Below are positions 1 through 9,047 of a stretch of DNA of 64,000 bases, in pieces. The DNA is taken from assembly GCA_947476535.1 (NCBI GenBank), contig CANJRC010000006.1:1-64000 (forward strand), in the 5' to 3' direction. Under the pieces are notes generated by a model. It did not search any database, had not been told where the DNA came from, and saw only the letters and a list, made by a program, of their open reading frames with translations. How positions within the stretch are numbered: position 1 is the first letter of the stretch; every line of letters starts with the position of its first letter. This DNA is from Betaproteobacteria bacterium. Lineage in GTDB: Bacteria; Pseudomonadota; Gammaproteobacteria; Burkholderiales; SG8-39. The translations under genes and the position numbers were made by a program.

Positions 1-60
1 CGCGCCGCGCAGCGCATGCACGTGGCCGAAGCGGACATGCAGGTCATTGATCTCGAGCAA
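1..60 (-). CDS. livF: Branched-chain amino acid type ABC transporter ATPase LivF, N-terminal fragment
   Basis: Only the first 20 codons lie in the window; the rest is beyond the left edge. With the TTG at 60 as start, the peptide reads LLEINDLHVRFGHVHALRGA, which matches the start of the complete LivF at 5713-6441 (also TTG, also overlapping its livG). The reading frame overlaps the end of the upstream livG by 17 bp, implying translational coupling. The family role is the second cytoplasmic ATPase of a LivHMGF-type importer. The identification rests on the paralog and the gene order. Confidence 0.75.
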   Translation of the reverse strand, partial: MLEINDLHVRFGHVHALRGA

Positions 61-778
61 CGGGATCGCCTCCGAAGTAGACCGTGCGCACGTCTTCGCG
101 CTGCAGGATTTCCTGGCTGGTTCCCTCCGCGAGGACCTCGCCGTTGGCGAGCACCACCACCCGGTCGCACAGGGGCAGCAGCAGGTCCATCTCGTGCTCC
201 ACGATGACCGCGCCGATGCCGTCGCCACGCAGGCGGCGTAGCGTCGAGGTCACGCGCTCCGCGCCGACGCGGTTGAGGCCGGCGAAGGGCTCGTCGAGGA
301 GCAGGATCTTCGGCTTGAGCACCAGTCCCAGCGCCATGCCGAGCAGGCGGCACTCGCCCCACGACAGGTGGCCGGCCATCTGGTCGATGACCTGGTGCGG
401 AAGGCCGACGTAGTCAAGGGCAGCCGTGACGGCCTCGTCGCCGATGTCGCTGGCGCCGTACTGGATCAGTGCCGTTTGCAGGTTCTCGCGTACCGGCGTT
501 CCGGGGAACACCATGCGTTCTTGGAAGGTGCGCACCATGCCCAGGCGCGCCCGCCGGTGGGCGGGGACGCCGACGATGTCCTGGCCCTCCCAGAACACCT
601 GTCCCGCTGTGGGCTTCATGAAACCGGAGACGACATTGAAGAACGTCGTCTTGCCGCAGCCATTGGGGCCGATGATGCCGACGATCTCGCCGGAGGTCGC
701 GGTGAAATCGACCGGGCCCACCGCGCGAATGCCGGCGAAGTGCTTGGTCAGCATCTGCGTGCGCAGGAGCGGATTCAT
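44..778 (-). CDS. livG: ABC transporter ATP-binding protein LivG
   Basis: A 244-residue ATPase energising uptake through LivH/LivM at the inner membrane. Walker A (GPNGCGKTT) lies near residues 37-45, the signature is a non-canonical LSWGE at 138-142, Walker B (ILLLDEP) spans 158-164, and the switch His follows in EHE near 195. Length and the HRRARLG motif are typical of LivG. The ATG at 778 is the start; its stop overlaps livF. Operon order is binding protein, livH, livM, livG, livF. It is very similar to the second LivG at 6428-7159, so the two operons are probably related by duplication. The natural substrate (amino acid, aromatic acid or amide) is not readable. Confidence 0.9.
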   Translation of the reverse strand: MNPLLRTQMLTKHFAGIRAVGPVDFTATSGEIVGIIGPNGCGKTTFFNVVSGFMKPTAGQVFWEGQDIVGVPAHRRARLGMVRTFQERMVFPGTPVRENLQTALIQYGASDIGDEAVTAALDYVGLPHQVIDQMAGHLSWGECRLLGMALGLVLKPKILLLDEPFAGLNRVGAERVTSTLRRLRGDGIGAVIVEHEMDLLLPLCDRVVVLANGEVLAEGTSQEILQREDVRTVYFGGDPVARDQ

Positions 779-1764
779 GCGCCCGCCTCCGTGCGCGGCC
801 CACGCAGGCGCTCGCGCAGTCGTCCGATGAGGCTGAGCACGCCGTCCGGTGCGGTCAGGATCATCACCACGAGGATGACGCCGAAGGCGATCTGGCTGCG
901 CACCGGGGACAAGCCGATGTATTCGGGCAGGAACACGTAGATGATGGCCCCGGCCGCGGGACCGAGCAGGTAACTCTTTCCGCCCAGCAGCACCACCAGC
1001 AGGAAGACGATCGACAAGTTCGACATGAAGGCCTCGGGTGCGATGGACTTCACATGGTAGAGATACAGTTGCCCCGCCAGCGCGGCGATGGCACCCGAGA
1101 GCGCGAATACGATGACCCGGTTGATCGGCACGTTGATGCCGAGCGACGTCGACAGGTCGGGATTCTCGCGCATGCTGCGAAGCAGGATGCCCCAGCGGCT
1201 GCGCATCAGGAGGCACAGCACGAGGAACACCACGACGGCAAAGATCACGACGATCGAGTAGTAGTCGGCACGGCCCGCCAGCCGCAGCCCGAACAGCGTC
1301 TGCGCGCCGGGCAGGGTGGTGACGCCGTTGACGCCCCCGGTCAGCGATTCCCAGCGCATTTCCACCACGGAAATCACCTCGCTCACCGCGAAGGTGAGGA
1401 TGACGAAGTAATGGCCGCTGGTGCGCAGGCTCGGCAGCGCGACTAATGCACCGGCGACGAGGCCGACGCCGGCGCTGATCGGCAGCGAGGCGGCGAAGCT
1501 CAGCCCCAACTGCTTGGCGCAGACTGCGGCGGTATAGGCGCCGATGCCGAAGACTGCTGCGTGCGCGAGCGAGAGCTGGCCGCTTTGCCCCCACAGGAAA
1601 CCCAGACCCGCGGCGGCAATGGCGTAGATGAGCGCCGTGGTGGCGAGGCTGAGCACGAAACTGGTGGGCGAGACCTGCGGCAGCAGGAAGGCGATGAGGC
1701 CGAGCAGCAGCACGCCGCCATAGGGCGCCGCGCGGCGCAGCCTCGACCGGGAACCTGAACTCAT
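775..1764 (-). CDS. livM: Branched-chain amino acid type ABC permease LivM
   Basis: A 329-residue inner-membrane permease with many hydrophobic segments and the LivM hallmark 'GLGFLWGQSGQLSLAHAAVFGIGAY' region, seen here as WGQSGQLSLAHA. It pairs with LivH to form the translocation channel. The ATG at 1764 overlaps the livH stop by 4 bp (ATGA) and its own stop overlaps the livG start by 4 bp, so the genes are translationally coupled. The frame remains open upstream of 1764, but that stretch only shadows livH; the chosen start gives a normal LivM length. Confidence 0.9.
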   Translation of the reverse strand: MSSGSRSRLRRAAPYGGVLLLGLIAFLLPQVSPTSFVLSLATTALIYAIAAAGLGFLWGQSGQLSLAHAAVFGIGAYTAAVCAKQLGLSFAASLPISAGVGLVAGALVALPSLRTSGHYFVILTFAVSEVISVVEMRWESLTGGVNGVTTLPGAQTLFGLRLAGRADYYSIVVIFAVVVFLVLCLLMRSRWGILLRSMRENPDLSTSLGINVPINRVIVFALSGAIAALAGQLYLYHVKSIAPEAFMSNLSIVFLLVVLLGGKSYLLGPAAGAIIYVFLPEYIGLSPVRSQIAFGVILVVMILTAPDGVLSLIGRLRERLRGPRTEAGA

Positions 1765-2639
1765 ATGCGAGCGCCTTCGGCGCCGCCGGCCAGCCCTGTC
1801 GGGCGCCAGAGCAGGATCAGCACTGCGGTGCCGAACACATAGGCATCGGTCCAACCGGGGCCGACGTAGCCTGCCGCCAGGCTCTCTGCAATGCCCAGGC
1901 CGATCCCCGCGAGGGCAGCCCCCTGGATATTGCCCAGCCCGCCGATCAGCGCCACGGCGAAGCCGCGCAAGAGATAGACGGCGCCGATGTAGGGGGTGAT
2001 GAAGCCGATGGTCATGATAATGCAGCCGGCGATGCCGGCCAGTGCCGATCCGACGATGAAGGTCGCCATGATGACCTTCTTCACCGGAATGCCCATCAGC
2101 GCCGAGGCTTCGGGATCGTCGGACACCGCGCGCACCGACTTGCCCGCTGTGGTTTTCCTCAGCACGTAATAGCAGACCGCCAGCACGACTGCGGCAATCG
2201 CCAGATTCAGCACCGATTGCTTGCGCACCGTGATGTCGAATAACTCCCAGGCCCCTTGCAGGGGCGGCTGGGAATACTTGGGGTTGGCGGTCCAGATCTC
2301 GACTGCGGTGCCCTGGAAAACCAGGATCAATCCGAGCGAGACGATGAAGCCGGTCAGGGGTTCGCGCAGGGTGAAGCGGAACACCACGCGCTCGGTGATG
2401 AGGCCGATGAATGCCAGCACCGGAATGGCGGTGGCGATCGCGAGGCTGAAGCTGCCTGTTCCTTCCCAGACCATCAACGCCACGAAGGCCCCGAACATCA
2501 CCAGCTCGCCGACGGCGAAGTGGATGATGCGCGACAGCCCGTAGACCAGCGTGATGCCGGCGGCGATCATCGCGTACACCGCACCCATGGCGATGCCGTT
2601 GAACGCGTACTGAAGGAACAGCGTTAGGTCTTCACCCAC
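1761..2639 (-). CDS. livH: Branched-chain amino acid type ABC permease LivH
   Basis: A 292-residue inner-membrane permease with the LivH-type N-terminus (FLQYAFNGIAMGAVYAMIAA) followed by YGLSRIIHFAVGE, where the family has 'G...INFAHGE'. About eight hydrophobic segments are visible. It is the first permease gene after the binding-protein gene, 24 bp downstream of that stop, and couples to livM through a 4-bp overlap. It closely resembles the LivH at 8145-9017, down to the region after the second membrane segment. Confidence 0.9.
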   Translation of the reverse strand: MGEDLTLFLQYAFNGIAMGAVYAMIAAGITLVYGLSRIIHFAVGELVMFGAFVALMVWEGTGSFSLAIATAIPVLAFIGLITERVVFRFTLREPLTGFIVSLGLILVFQGTAVEIWTANPKYSQPPLQGAWELFDITVRKQSVLNLAIAAVVLAVCYYVLRKTTAGKSVRAVSDDPEASALMGIPVKKVIMATFIVGSALAGIAGCIIMTIGFITPYIGAVYLLRGFAVALIGGLGNIQGAALAGIGLGIAESLAAGYVGPGWTDAYVFGTAVLILLWRPTGLAGGAEGARI

Positions 2640-2663
2640 CTTGGCAGAGTCCTCTGCTGCCAG

Positions 2664-3845
2664 TTACTTGCAGGTGCTCGGGAACGTCTTTGCCGTCACC
2701 TTGCCGTTGCGAACGATGGTCTGTGCGCCGTCATAGATGGCGGTGCGCATCTCCTTGTCGAAGCAGACCTTGCCTGCCGCGCCCTGGTAGACGATGGTCT
2801 GGAAGGCCGCGGCGATCTTGGCTGTGTCGGTGACGGTGCCGGCCTTGGTCATGGCCTGCGCCAGCATGGGCACGAAATCATAAGTGTAGAAGGCAAAATT
2901 CTTCGTCACGCCCAGATCCACGCCCGTTCCTGCCAGCTTGTCCGCGAAGGCCTTCACCGCCGCATTGGGCGGATAGTCCATGTCCGGGGTTGCCTGCGCC
3001 GCGATGAACGGGAAGGGTACGGGTTTGCCGATGGCCAGCTTCAGGGCGGCGTCCGGGGCAATCGCCCGTCCTGCGAAGCCCTTGGGCATGGCGCCCATCT
3101 CGGCCATGGCCCGCATCAGGTTGGGCCCGGACTGCTGGGGGTGCAGCAGGAACACGGCCTCGAGCTTGTCGGCCTTGGCACGGCTGACGAAGCTGCTGAA
3201 GTCTGCCGTGTTGTACGGAAAAGTGATAAGCGTCACGTCAATGCCGGCGCGCTTGGCCTCCGCCATGAAGGGCCCCATGTTGCCCTTCGTGGTGTCGTCA
3301 TCGGCCCCCATGTAGGTGATCTTCTTGGCGCCCAGCTGCTTGATGGCATCGACTTCGATCTTGGCCAGGCTGTCCAGCCGGGGCTGGGTGCCGAACAGCA
3401 GCGGCTTCTTGGGGTCGGTGAGATAGCCCAGGCCCTGCCAGCTACCTGCGGCGGAAATGTTGATGACGTTGGCGGGAACCGTGATTTCCTGTGACTGGTT
3501 GGCGAGCAGGGACAGGGTCGGCCCGAAGATCACCTTGACCTTCTCGTCTTCGATGAGCTTGGTGGCGTTGGCTACCATCACCGAGCCCTCGCTGCGGTTG
3601 TCGAGGATGATCGGCTCGAACTTGTAGGTGGTGTCGCCGACCTTGAAGCCCTTTTCATTGACCTCGTGCACGGCGAGGCGAATGGCGGTGGTCGGCGGCA
3701 CGCCGACGAAAACAAATTTTCCGCTCAGTGTTTCATTGACCCCGATCTTCACGATGCCGGTCTTGCCCTGGGCCAGTGCACCTGCGACGGGTGCGGCGAG
3801 CAATGCGGCGACCACGGTATTGAGCAGCAACTGTTTCGTCTTCAT
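2664..3845 (-). CDS. Periplasmic ligand-binding protein of a LivK-type ABC importer
   Basis: A 393-residue secreted receptor with a Sec signal peptide (MKTKQLLLNTVVAALLAAP, cleavage probably after ALA-Q near residue 25) and a type I periplasmic binding fold of the Peripla_BP_6 class. The start at 3845 is chosen because GGAGGAAACG lies just upstream; the frame stays open far upstream without signal-peptide logic. The only two cysteines of the mature protein lie in the last 35 residues (GKVCFDKEMRTA and FPSTCK), suggesting a C-terminal disulfide also present in the paralogs at 9100-10293 and 10416-11603. It heads the livHMGF operon that runs off the left edge. The ligand is unknown. Confidence 0.88.
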   Translation of the reverse strand: MKTKQLLLNTVVAALLAAPVAGALAQGKTGIVKIGVNETLSGKFVFVGVPPTTAIRLAVHEVNEKGFKVGDTTYKFEPIILDNRSEGSVMVANATKLIEDEKVKVIFGPTLSLLANQSQEITVPANVINISAAGSWQGLGYLTDPKKPLLFGTQPRLDSLAKIEVDAIKQLGAKKITYMGADDDTTKGNMGPFMAEAKRAGIDVTLITFPYNTADFSSFVSRAKADKLEAVFLLHPQQSGPNLMRAMAEMGAMPKGFAGRAIAPDAALKLAIGKPVPFPFIAAQATPDMDYPPNAAVKAFADKLAGTGVDLGVTKNFAFYTYDFVPMLAQAMTKAGTVTDTAKIAAAFQTIVYQGAAGKVCFDKEMRTAIYDGAQTIVRNGKVTAKTFPSTCK

Positions 3846-4387
3846 CGTTTCCTCCGGAGATTTTGGGAAAGCCAATATAGGCAACGACGCGTCGAGCAAA
3901 CAAATTGCCCGGGTCATGTCCTGAATGTCACGCGCAGATGCTACTTTGTTTCTGACCGAGACGAAAGTAGTTAAGCGAGTCTTCAATCGTGCGAGAAATT
4001 TCGGGATTGCAGATTGAAGCCGAGGATGATGACTATGGGGTGATGGATGTTGCACTGCAAGGTGCGGGCCGGTATGCGGGCAGGCCATGCAAGGGTTCTT
4101 GGACGCCATTGCAAAAGCCCGAGCGACGCAACAACCGCCGGCCTTGTCGTCTTGGCGGTCCTTGCAATGTCCGCCGCCTAATCCGGCTTCGGGTTCAGCG
4201 CTCGTGGTGCGCGTTTGTTCCTTGATTTCGTCGGGTAATTCGTAGAGCGTCAGGTGGTTGATGACGGAAAACCCTGCGCGTGAGCGTCCCAACGTTTCCA
4301 TGCCGCACCTGGACTCGCGGGGCATGAGCATGGCGCCGTGTCATCATGCAACCCTCTTTCAGTTTCTCTACAAGAGAAGAAAGTCAC
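3846..4387. other. Divergent intergenic region, no convincing gene
   Basis: These 542 bases separate a minus-strand binding-protein gene from a plus-strand acyl-CoA dehydrogenase, so both promoters should lie here. An open stretch at 3989-4225 lacks a good ribosome binding site and resembles no family known to me. I could not assign promoters or operators with confidence. Confidence 0.5.
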
Positions 4388-5551
4388 ATGGAATTTCAAC
4401 TTACCGAAGACCAGCGGCGCATGATCGGGACAGTACGCGAACTGACCCAGGGCAACTTCAAGCCGCGCGGCCTGAAGTACATGGACGGCACGTTTCCCTG
4501 GGAGAACATTCGCGAACTCGCGCAGATCGGCGTTCTCGGGATGGCAGTGCCGGAAGAATATGGCGGCCTGGGCATGAACGTTCTCGACACGGCGCTGGTC
4601 CTCGAGGAAATTGCCAAAGGCTGCTATGTGACGGCAATGGCAGTGATGGGGGAGGTGGGCGTGCAGACGAAGATCATCGATGCCTTCGCACCCGAGAGCA
4701 TCAAGCGCCGCCTGCTCCCCGGCGTCTGCAGCGGCGACGTGATCCTGGCGGTGTGCATGACCGAACCGCACGCAGGAACGGACGTGGCCAGTTACCGCAC
4801 CAATGCGGATGTGGTCGGGGGCAAGGTGATCCTCAACGGGGTCAAGACGCTGATCAGCCGCGTCGATGAGGCGCAGGCCTTCGTGGTGTTCACGCGGGTC
4901 GACAGGAAGCCCGGGCGTTCGGGGATCGGTTGCGTGCTCATCGAGAAAGGCACCCCGGGTTTCATCACCACGGCGCGCTATCACACCATGGGTGGCGAGA
5001 ACCTCGCCGAGATCCGCTTCGAGAATTGCGAATTGCCGCTGGAAAACCTGATCGTGCAGGACGACGGCTTCCGCAAGCTGTTGAATGCCTTCAACACGCA
5101 GCGCTGTCTCAATCCCAGCATTTCACTCGGCTTGGCCGAGGGCGCGTTCGAAGAAGCGGTTCGCTACGCGCGCGACCGCACGGCGTTCGGCAGGCCCATT
5201 GGTGAATTCCAGGGACTGCGCTTCAAACTGGCCGACATGTATCGTGACATCGAGGCCGGGCGTTCCATCCTGTACCGCGCCTGCGCCACGGCGAACCCGT
5301 TTCCGGACCCTTACCAGGCCGCCAACGCCAAGATTTTCTGCAACGAAATGGCGCTGCGGGTCACCAGCGAAGCGATCCAGGTGCACGGCGGCTACGGATT
5401 CACCGACGAATACCCCGTGTCGCGCTTCTACCGCGGAGCACGCTACGGAACTTTGGGTGGCGGCACGACCGAAACGCTGAAAGAACTGGTGGGGAAGATG
5501 ATCCTGAACGACTTCGGCGCCGACGGATTCCTGGGGCTCGGCACGTTCTAG
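4388..5551 (+). CDS. Acyl-CoA dehydrogenase family protein
   Basis: A 387-residue FAD flavoprotein of the acyl-CoA dehydrogenase family, expected to form an alpha,beta-double bond in an acyl-CoA and pass electrons to ETF. It carries MTEPHAGTDVAS (FAD/substrate region), RTAFGRPIGEFQGLRFKLADM, and QVHGGYGFTDEYPVSRFYR near the C-terminus. Where many family members have YEGT with the catalytic Glu, this one has LGGGTTE, so the base must lie elsewhere or the reaction differs. The start at 4388 (MEFQLTEDQRRM) follows an AGAAGAAAG purine run; an upstream in-frame ATG at 4346 would add 14 unrelated residues. It stands alone on the plus strand between two liv operons, so it probably belongs to the same catabolic pathway. 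Confidence 0.85.
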   Translation: MEFQLTEDQRRMIGTVRELTQGNFKPRGLKYMDGTFPWENIRELAQIGVLGMAVPEEYGGLGMNVLDTALVLEEIAKGCYVTAMAVMGEVGVQTKIIDAFAPESIKRRLLPGVCSGDVILAVCMTEPHAGTDVASYRTNADVVGGKVILNGVKTLISRVDEAQAFVVFTRVDRKPGRSGIGCVLIEKGTPGFITTARYHTMGGENLAEIRFENCELPLENLIVQDDGFRKLLNAFNTQRCLNPSISLGLAEGAFEEAVRYARDRTAFGRPIGEFQGLRFKLADMYRDIEAGRSILYRACATANPFPDPYQAANAKIFCNEMALRVTSEAIQVHGGYGFTDEYPVSRFYRGARYGTLGGGTTETLKELVGKMILNDFGADGFLGLGTF

Positions 5552-5567
5552 CAGGTCATGCGTTTCA

Positions 5568-5705
5568 GCTTCAAGCAGCACGGCCGAGCCTGCGTAGCAG
5601 GCCGCGCGATCCCGCTTCAAGCAGCACGGCCGAGCCTGCGTAGCAGGCCGCGCGATCCCGCTTCAAGCAGCACGGCCGAGCCTGCGGAGCAGGCCGTGCG
5701 GTCCT
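5568..5705. repeat. Three tandem 46-bp palindromic repeats between convergent genes
   Basis: Units begin at 5568, 5614 and 5660. The first two are identical and the third differs at a few bases and ends near 5705. Each unit contains GCCTGC-GTA-GCAGGC (in the third GGA), a perfect 6-bp hairpin flanked by GGCC/CGCGCG arms that allow larger alternative folds. The array fills the gap between the acyl-CoA dehydrogenase stop (5551) and the livF stop (5713), so it could act as a bidirectional terminator or mRNA stabiliser. Related single copies occur at 30301-30340 and 32721-32757. Confidence 0.9.
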
Positions 5706-5712
5706 TTCACAG

Positions 5713-6441
5713 CTAACCGGCTTCGGTCTCCGGCGTGGAGCCGAAGAAATGGTGGGCGAGCAGGGCGGGGTCGCGCATGTCGCGGGGCGGGCCGGTGTGC
5801 ACCACTTGTCCCTGCGCGAGGATGGCGACGCGGTCTGAGACGGTCAACGCGAACTCGACGTTCTGTTCCACCAGCACGATGCCGATGCCTGCTTCCCTGT
5901 TCAGGCGGCGGATCTCCACGCCGATGCGCTTGACCACCACCGGGGCGAGCCCGATCGATGGCTCGTCCATCATCAGGGTGCGCGGCTCCGACATGAGGCC
6001 GCGGATGATGGCGACAATCTGCTGTTGCCCGCCGGATAGATACGACGCGCGAATACCGAGGCGCGCGCCGATCTCCGGGAAAAATTCCGACCAGCGCGCG
6101 ATCTGGTCGTCGATCTTCGCCTTGTCGTTCTTGGTGTAGGCGCCCATCTCCAGGTTTTCGCGCACCGTCATCGACCCGAACAGGCGGCGACCCTGTGGCA
6201 CCAGCGTCAGGCCGGCTTTCACTACGTTGCGAGGCGTCATTCCCCCGATGGCCGTCTCGTCCAGGTGAACGCTGCCCTCGGTGGGCGTGTTCAGGCCGGC
6301 AACGGTGTTCAGGACCGTGCTCTTGCCCGCCCCGTTGGGGCCGATGAGTACCAGCACCTCGTTGCGCGCCGCCTCGAGGTTGACGCCGCGCAGCGCGTGG
6401 ACGTGGCCGAAGTGCACCTGCAGTTTTTCAATCTTCAGCAA
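5713..6441 (-). CDS. livF: ABC transporter ATP-binding protein LivF
   Basis: A 242-residue ATPase with Walker A (GPNGAGKS) at 34-41, canonical signature LSGGQQQ at 135-141 and Walker B (TLMMDEPS) at 155-162. The start is taken as TTG at 6441, giving (M)LKIEKLQVHFGHVHALRGV, the usual LivF N-terminus; no in-frame ATG fits family length. It overlaps the livG end by 14 bp. It is the last gene of the second transporter operon and ends just before the 46-bp palindromic repeats. Confidence 0.88.
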   Translation of the reverse strand: MLKIEKLQVHFGHVHALRGVNLEAARNEVLVLIGPNGAGKSTVLNTVAGLNTPTEGSVHLDETAIGGMTPRNVVKAGLTLVPQGRRLFGSMTVRENLEMGAYTKNDKAKIDDQIARWSEFFPEIGARLGIRASYLSGGQQQIVAIIRGLMSEPRTLMMDEPSIGLAPVVVKRIGVEIRRLNREAGIGIVLVEQNVEFALTVSDRVAILAQGQVVHTGPPRDMRDPALLAHHFFGSTPETEAG

Positions 6442-7159
6442 CGACGTCCGCTCCGAAGTAGGCGGCGCGCACGTCCGGCCGCTTGAGGATATCCTCGCTC
6501 GAGCCTTCGGCGAGGATCTGGCCGGATGCAAAAACCACGACGCGATCGCACAGCGGCAGCAGCAGGCTCATTTCGTGCTCGACGATGATGGCGCCGATGC
6601 CATCCGATTTCATGCGTTGCAGCATGTCGGTGACTTGCGCTGCGGCGATGCGATTGAGGCCGGCAAAGGGTTCGTCCAGCAGGAGGAGTTGCGGTTGCAG
6701 CACTAGTGCGAGCGCCATGCCGAGCAGCCGACACTGTCCCCAGGAAAGGTCCCCGGCCTGCTGGTCGATGGTGCGTTCGGGCAGGCCGACGTACGACAGC
6801 GCGCGCAGGATCGCGGCGTCGCCCAGGTCGCGTATGCCATGCTGGATCAGCGCAAGGCGCATGTTCTCGCGCACCGGCGTGCCGGAGAACACCATTTTTT
6901 CCTGGAATGTGCGGATCAGCCCCAGGCGCGCGCGCCGATGCGCCGCCACGGCGGTGATGTCCTCGCCCTTCCAGAACACGCGCCCCGCGGTCGGCTTCAT
7001 GAAGCCGGTGGTGACGTTGAAGAATGTGGTCTTGCCCGAGCCGTTGGGGCCGATGATGCCGACGATCTCGCCGGCATTGGCGTGGAATTCGACCGGCCCC
7101 AATGCGCGAATGCCGTCGAAGTGCTTCTCCAGTCCCTTGACCTCGAGGAGTGCGCTCAT
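6428..7159 (-). CDS. livG: ABC transporter ATP-binding protein LivG
   Basis: A 243-residue ATPase nearly collinear with the LivG at 44-778: Walker A (GPNGSGKTT) at 37-45, signature LSWGQ at 138-142, Walker B at 158-164. The shared Trp in the signature marks the two as recent paralogs. The ATG at 7159 overlaps the livM stop by 4 bp and the stop overlaps the livF TTG, so translation is coupled through the operon. It powers the LivH/LivM channel encoded directly upstream. Confidence 0.9.
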   Translation of the reverse strand: MSALLEVKGLEKHFDGIRALGPVEFHANAGEIVGIIGPNGSGKTTFFNVTTGFMKPTAGRVFWKGEDITAVAAHRRARLGLIRTFQEKMVFSGTPVRENMRLALIQHGIRDLGDAAILRALSYVGLPERTIDQQAGDLSWGQCRLLGMALALVLQPQLLLLDEPFAGLNRIAAAQVTDMLQRMKSDGIGAIIVEHEMSLLLPLCDRVVVFASGQILAEGSSEDILKRPDVRAAYFGADVVAED

Positions 7160-8145
7160 ACTTTTGCCCCGGCCTTGGGCGCACGCGTGCGGTGCAGCGC
7201 GCGCCAGATGCTGCCCAGCAGGCCACTGGGCGCGAGCAGGATCATGATGACCAGCACCGCGCCGAATGCGATCTGGGACTGGATGGGCGTGAGGTCGAAC
7301 GCATAGGGCAGGAAGAAGTACACAAGCGCGCCGACCACCGGGCCGAGTAGATAGGATTTGCCACCGAGCAGCACCACCAGTAGCAGGAGGATGGACGTTT
7401 GCGAAGTGAAGAGGGTGGGGGCGATATATTTCACCTGGTAGGCGAACAGTTGACCGGCCAGGCCGGCAATCGCGCCGGATGCGGAAAATACCAGCAGCCG
7501 GTGCAGCTTGATATTGACGCCAAGCGATGTCGCCAGATCGGCGTTCTCGCGAATGCTGCGCAGGATGATGCCCCAGCGGCTGCGCATGATGTAGCAGACC
7601 AGCATCAGCACGATCGCCGCGAACAGGACGACCAGCGAGTAGAAGTCCTTCGATTGCCCGAGCGCATAACCGAACGCGCTCTGGGTGCCGACGGGCGTGG
7701 TCGTGCCGTTGGCACCCCCGGTCAGCCAGTCAAGGCGCATCTGGACGACGGCAAGCACTTCCCCGATGGCGAAGGTGAGGATTACGAAATAGTGGCCCGT
7801 GGTGCGCAGGCTGGGCAGGGCGATGATGGCGCCGGCCAGCAATCCGGTGCCGATGCTGACGGGCAGTGCTGCGACGAAGCCCAGGCTGAAGAATTTCCCC
7901 GTGAGCGCTGCCGCATAGGCGCCTAGGCCGAATACCGCCGCATGCGCGAGTGTCAGCTGGCCGCTCTGGCCCCACAAGAGACCCAGGCCGGACGCAGCAA
8001 TGGAATAGACCACCACCGAGGTGGCGAGGCTCAATGTCTTGTTGCTGGGGCTGGTGTAGGGAAAGAAATAGGCAAGGACGGCGAGCAGCGCAACACCCGC
8101 GTAGGGCGTCAGCGGCGAGACCTTGATGCGGGCAAGCCAGTCCAT
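7156..8145 (-). CDS. livM: Branched-chain amino acid type ABC permease LivM
   Basis: A 329-residue polytopic permease beginning MDWLARIKVSPLTPYAG, with the LivM signature WGQSGQLTLAHAAVFGLGAY and a long cytoplasmic loop after MRSRWGIILRSIRENADLA. The ATG at 8145 shares one base with the livH TAA stop (TAATG), a classical coupling arrangement. It has the same length as the LivM at 775-1764. With LivH it forms the channel for ligand delivered by the binding proteins encoded upstream. Confidence 0.9.
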   Translation of the reverse strand: MDWLARIKVSPLTPYAGVALLAVLAYFFPYTSPSNKTLSLATSVVVYSIAASGLGLLWGQSGQLTLAHAAVFGLGAYAAALTGKFFSLGFVAALPVSIGTGLLAGAIIALPSLRTTGHYFVILTFAIGEVLAVVQMRLDWLTGGANGTTTPVGTQSAFGYALGQSKDFYSLVVLFAAIVLMLVCYIMRSRWGIILRSIRENADLATSLGVNIKLHRLLVFSASGAIAGLAGQLFAYQVKYIAPTLFTSQTSILLLLVVLLGGKSYLLGPVVGALVYFFLPYAFDLTPIQSQIAFGAVLVIMILLAPSGLLGSIWRALHRTRAPKAGAKV

Positions 8146-9017
8146 TACAGGTGGGCTCCGCTCGACCCGCGGCCCAGCCCGGTCGGCCGCCACAGGAGTA
8201 TGAGGATGACGATGCCGAACACATAGGCATCGTTCCAGCCGGGACTGCCGTAGCCCGCGGCAAGACTCTCGGCGACTCCCATGCCGACACCCGCCACGGC
8301 GGCGCCCTGGACGTTCCCCAGGCCACCAATGAGCGCGACGGCGAACCCACGCAGCAGGTAGGCCTCGCCAACGAAGGGGGAGATCGACCCGTTGGTCAGC
8401 ACCACCCAGCCTCCGACGCCGGCCAGGGCCGCGCCGACGATGAACGTGGTCATGATGATGAAGCGGACCGGGACCCCCATCAGCGCAGCCGCGGAAGGGT
8501 CGTCCGCCACTGCCCGCACCGCCTTGCCATAGCGCGTCTTCATGAGCACGGCGTAGGCGGCGAGCAGCACGAGCAATGACACGCCGATGTTGATGGCCAC
8601 CTGCTTGCGGAAGATCAACCCGCTCACATCCCACGAGCCTGCCAGCGGTGGATCAGCGCGTCGCGGATCGGCGCTCCAGATTTCGATCCCGATCCCCTGC
8701 AGGATCATGATCAGGCCGAGCGAGACGATGAATCCGGTCAGCGGCTCGCGCAGCGTGAAGCGGAAAATGCCGCGTTCGGTGATCATGCCGATCACGGCCA
8801 GCACCGCGGCGGCGGCGGCGAGCCCAACGGTATGGCTGCCGGTCAGGCGCCATGTTTCCCACGCCACGTAGGCGCCCAGCATCACCAGCTCGCCGACGGC
8901 GAAGTGGATGATGCGCGACAGGCCATACACCAGCGTGATGCCGACTGCGATCAGCGCATACACCGCGCCAAGCGAAATACCGTTCAAGGCATGCTGCAGA
9001 AACAGGATCATCGGCAA
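8145..9017 (-). CDS. livH: Branched-chain amino acid type ABC permease LivH
   Basis: A 290-residue inner-membrane permease with N-terminal LQHALNGISLGAVYALIAVG and YGLSRIIHFAVGELVMLGAY, both shared with the LivH at 1761-2639. The binding-protein gene ends 82 bp upstream, and that gap contains a strong hairpin with a T-rich tail (9048-9079), so expression is probably lower than that of the binding protein. A start a few codons later (MILFLQ) is possible. Confidence 0.88.
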   Translation of the reverse strand: MPMILFLQHALNGISLGAVYALIAVGITLVYGLSRIIHFAVGELVMLGAYVAWETWRLTGSHTVGLAAAAAVLAVIGMITERGIFRFTLREPLTGFIVSLGLIMILQGIGIEIWSADPRRADPPLAGSWDVSGLIFRKQVAINIGVSLLVLLAAYAVLMKTRYGKAVRAVADDPSAAALMGVPVRFIIMTTFIVGAALAGVGGWVVLTNGSISPFVGEAYLLRGFAVALIGGLGNVQGAAVAGVGMGVAESLAAGYGSPGWNDAYVFGIVILILLWRPTGLGRGSSGAHL

Positions 9018-9047
9018 CTTCCCGCGGGGCCTTCGCGATCAAGGGTC

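Noticed and set aside
3989-4225. 78-codon ORF in the divergent gap before the first acyl-CoA dehydrogenase
   Set aside because: Weak start context, no recognisable fold, and the gap must hold two promoters.
5123-5620. 165-codon minus-strand ORF running into the tandem repeats
   Set aside because: It is antisense to the acyl-CoA dehydrogenase; its start is simply translated repeat sequence.
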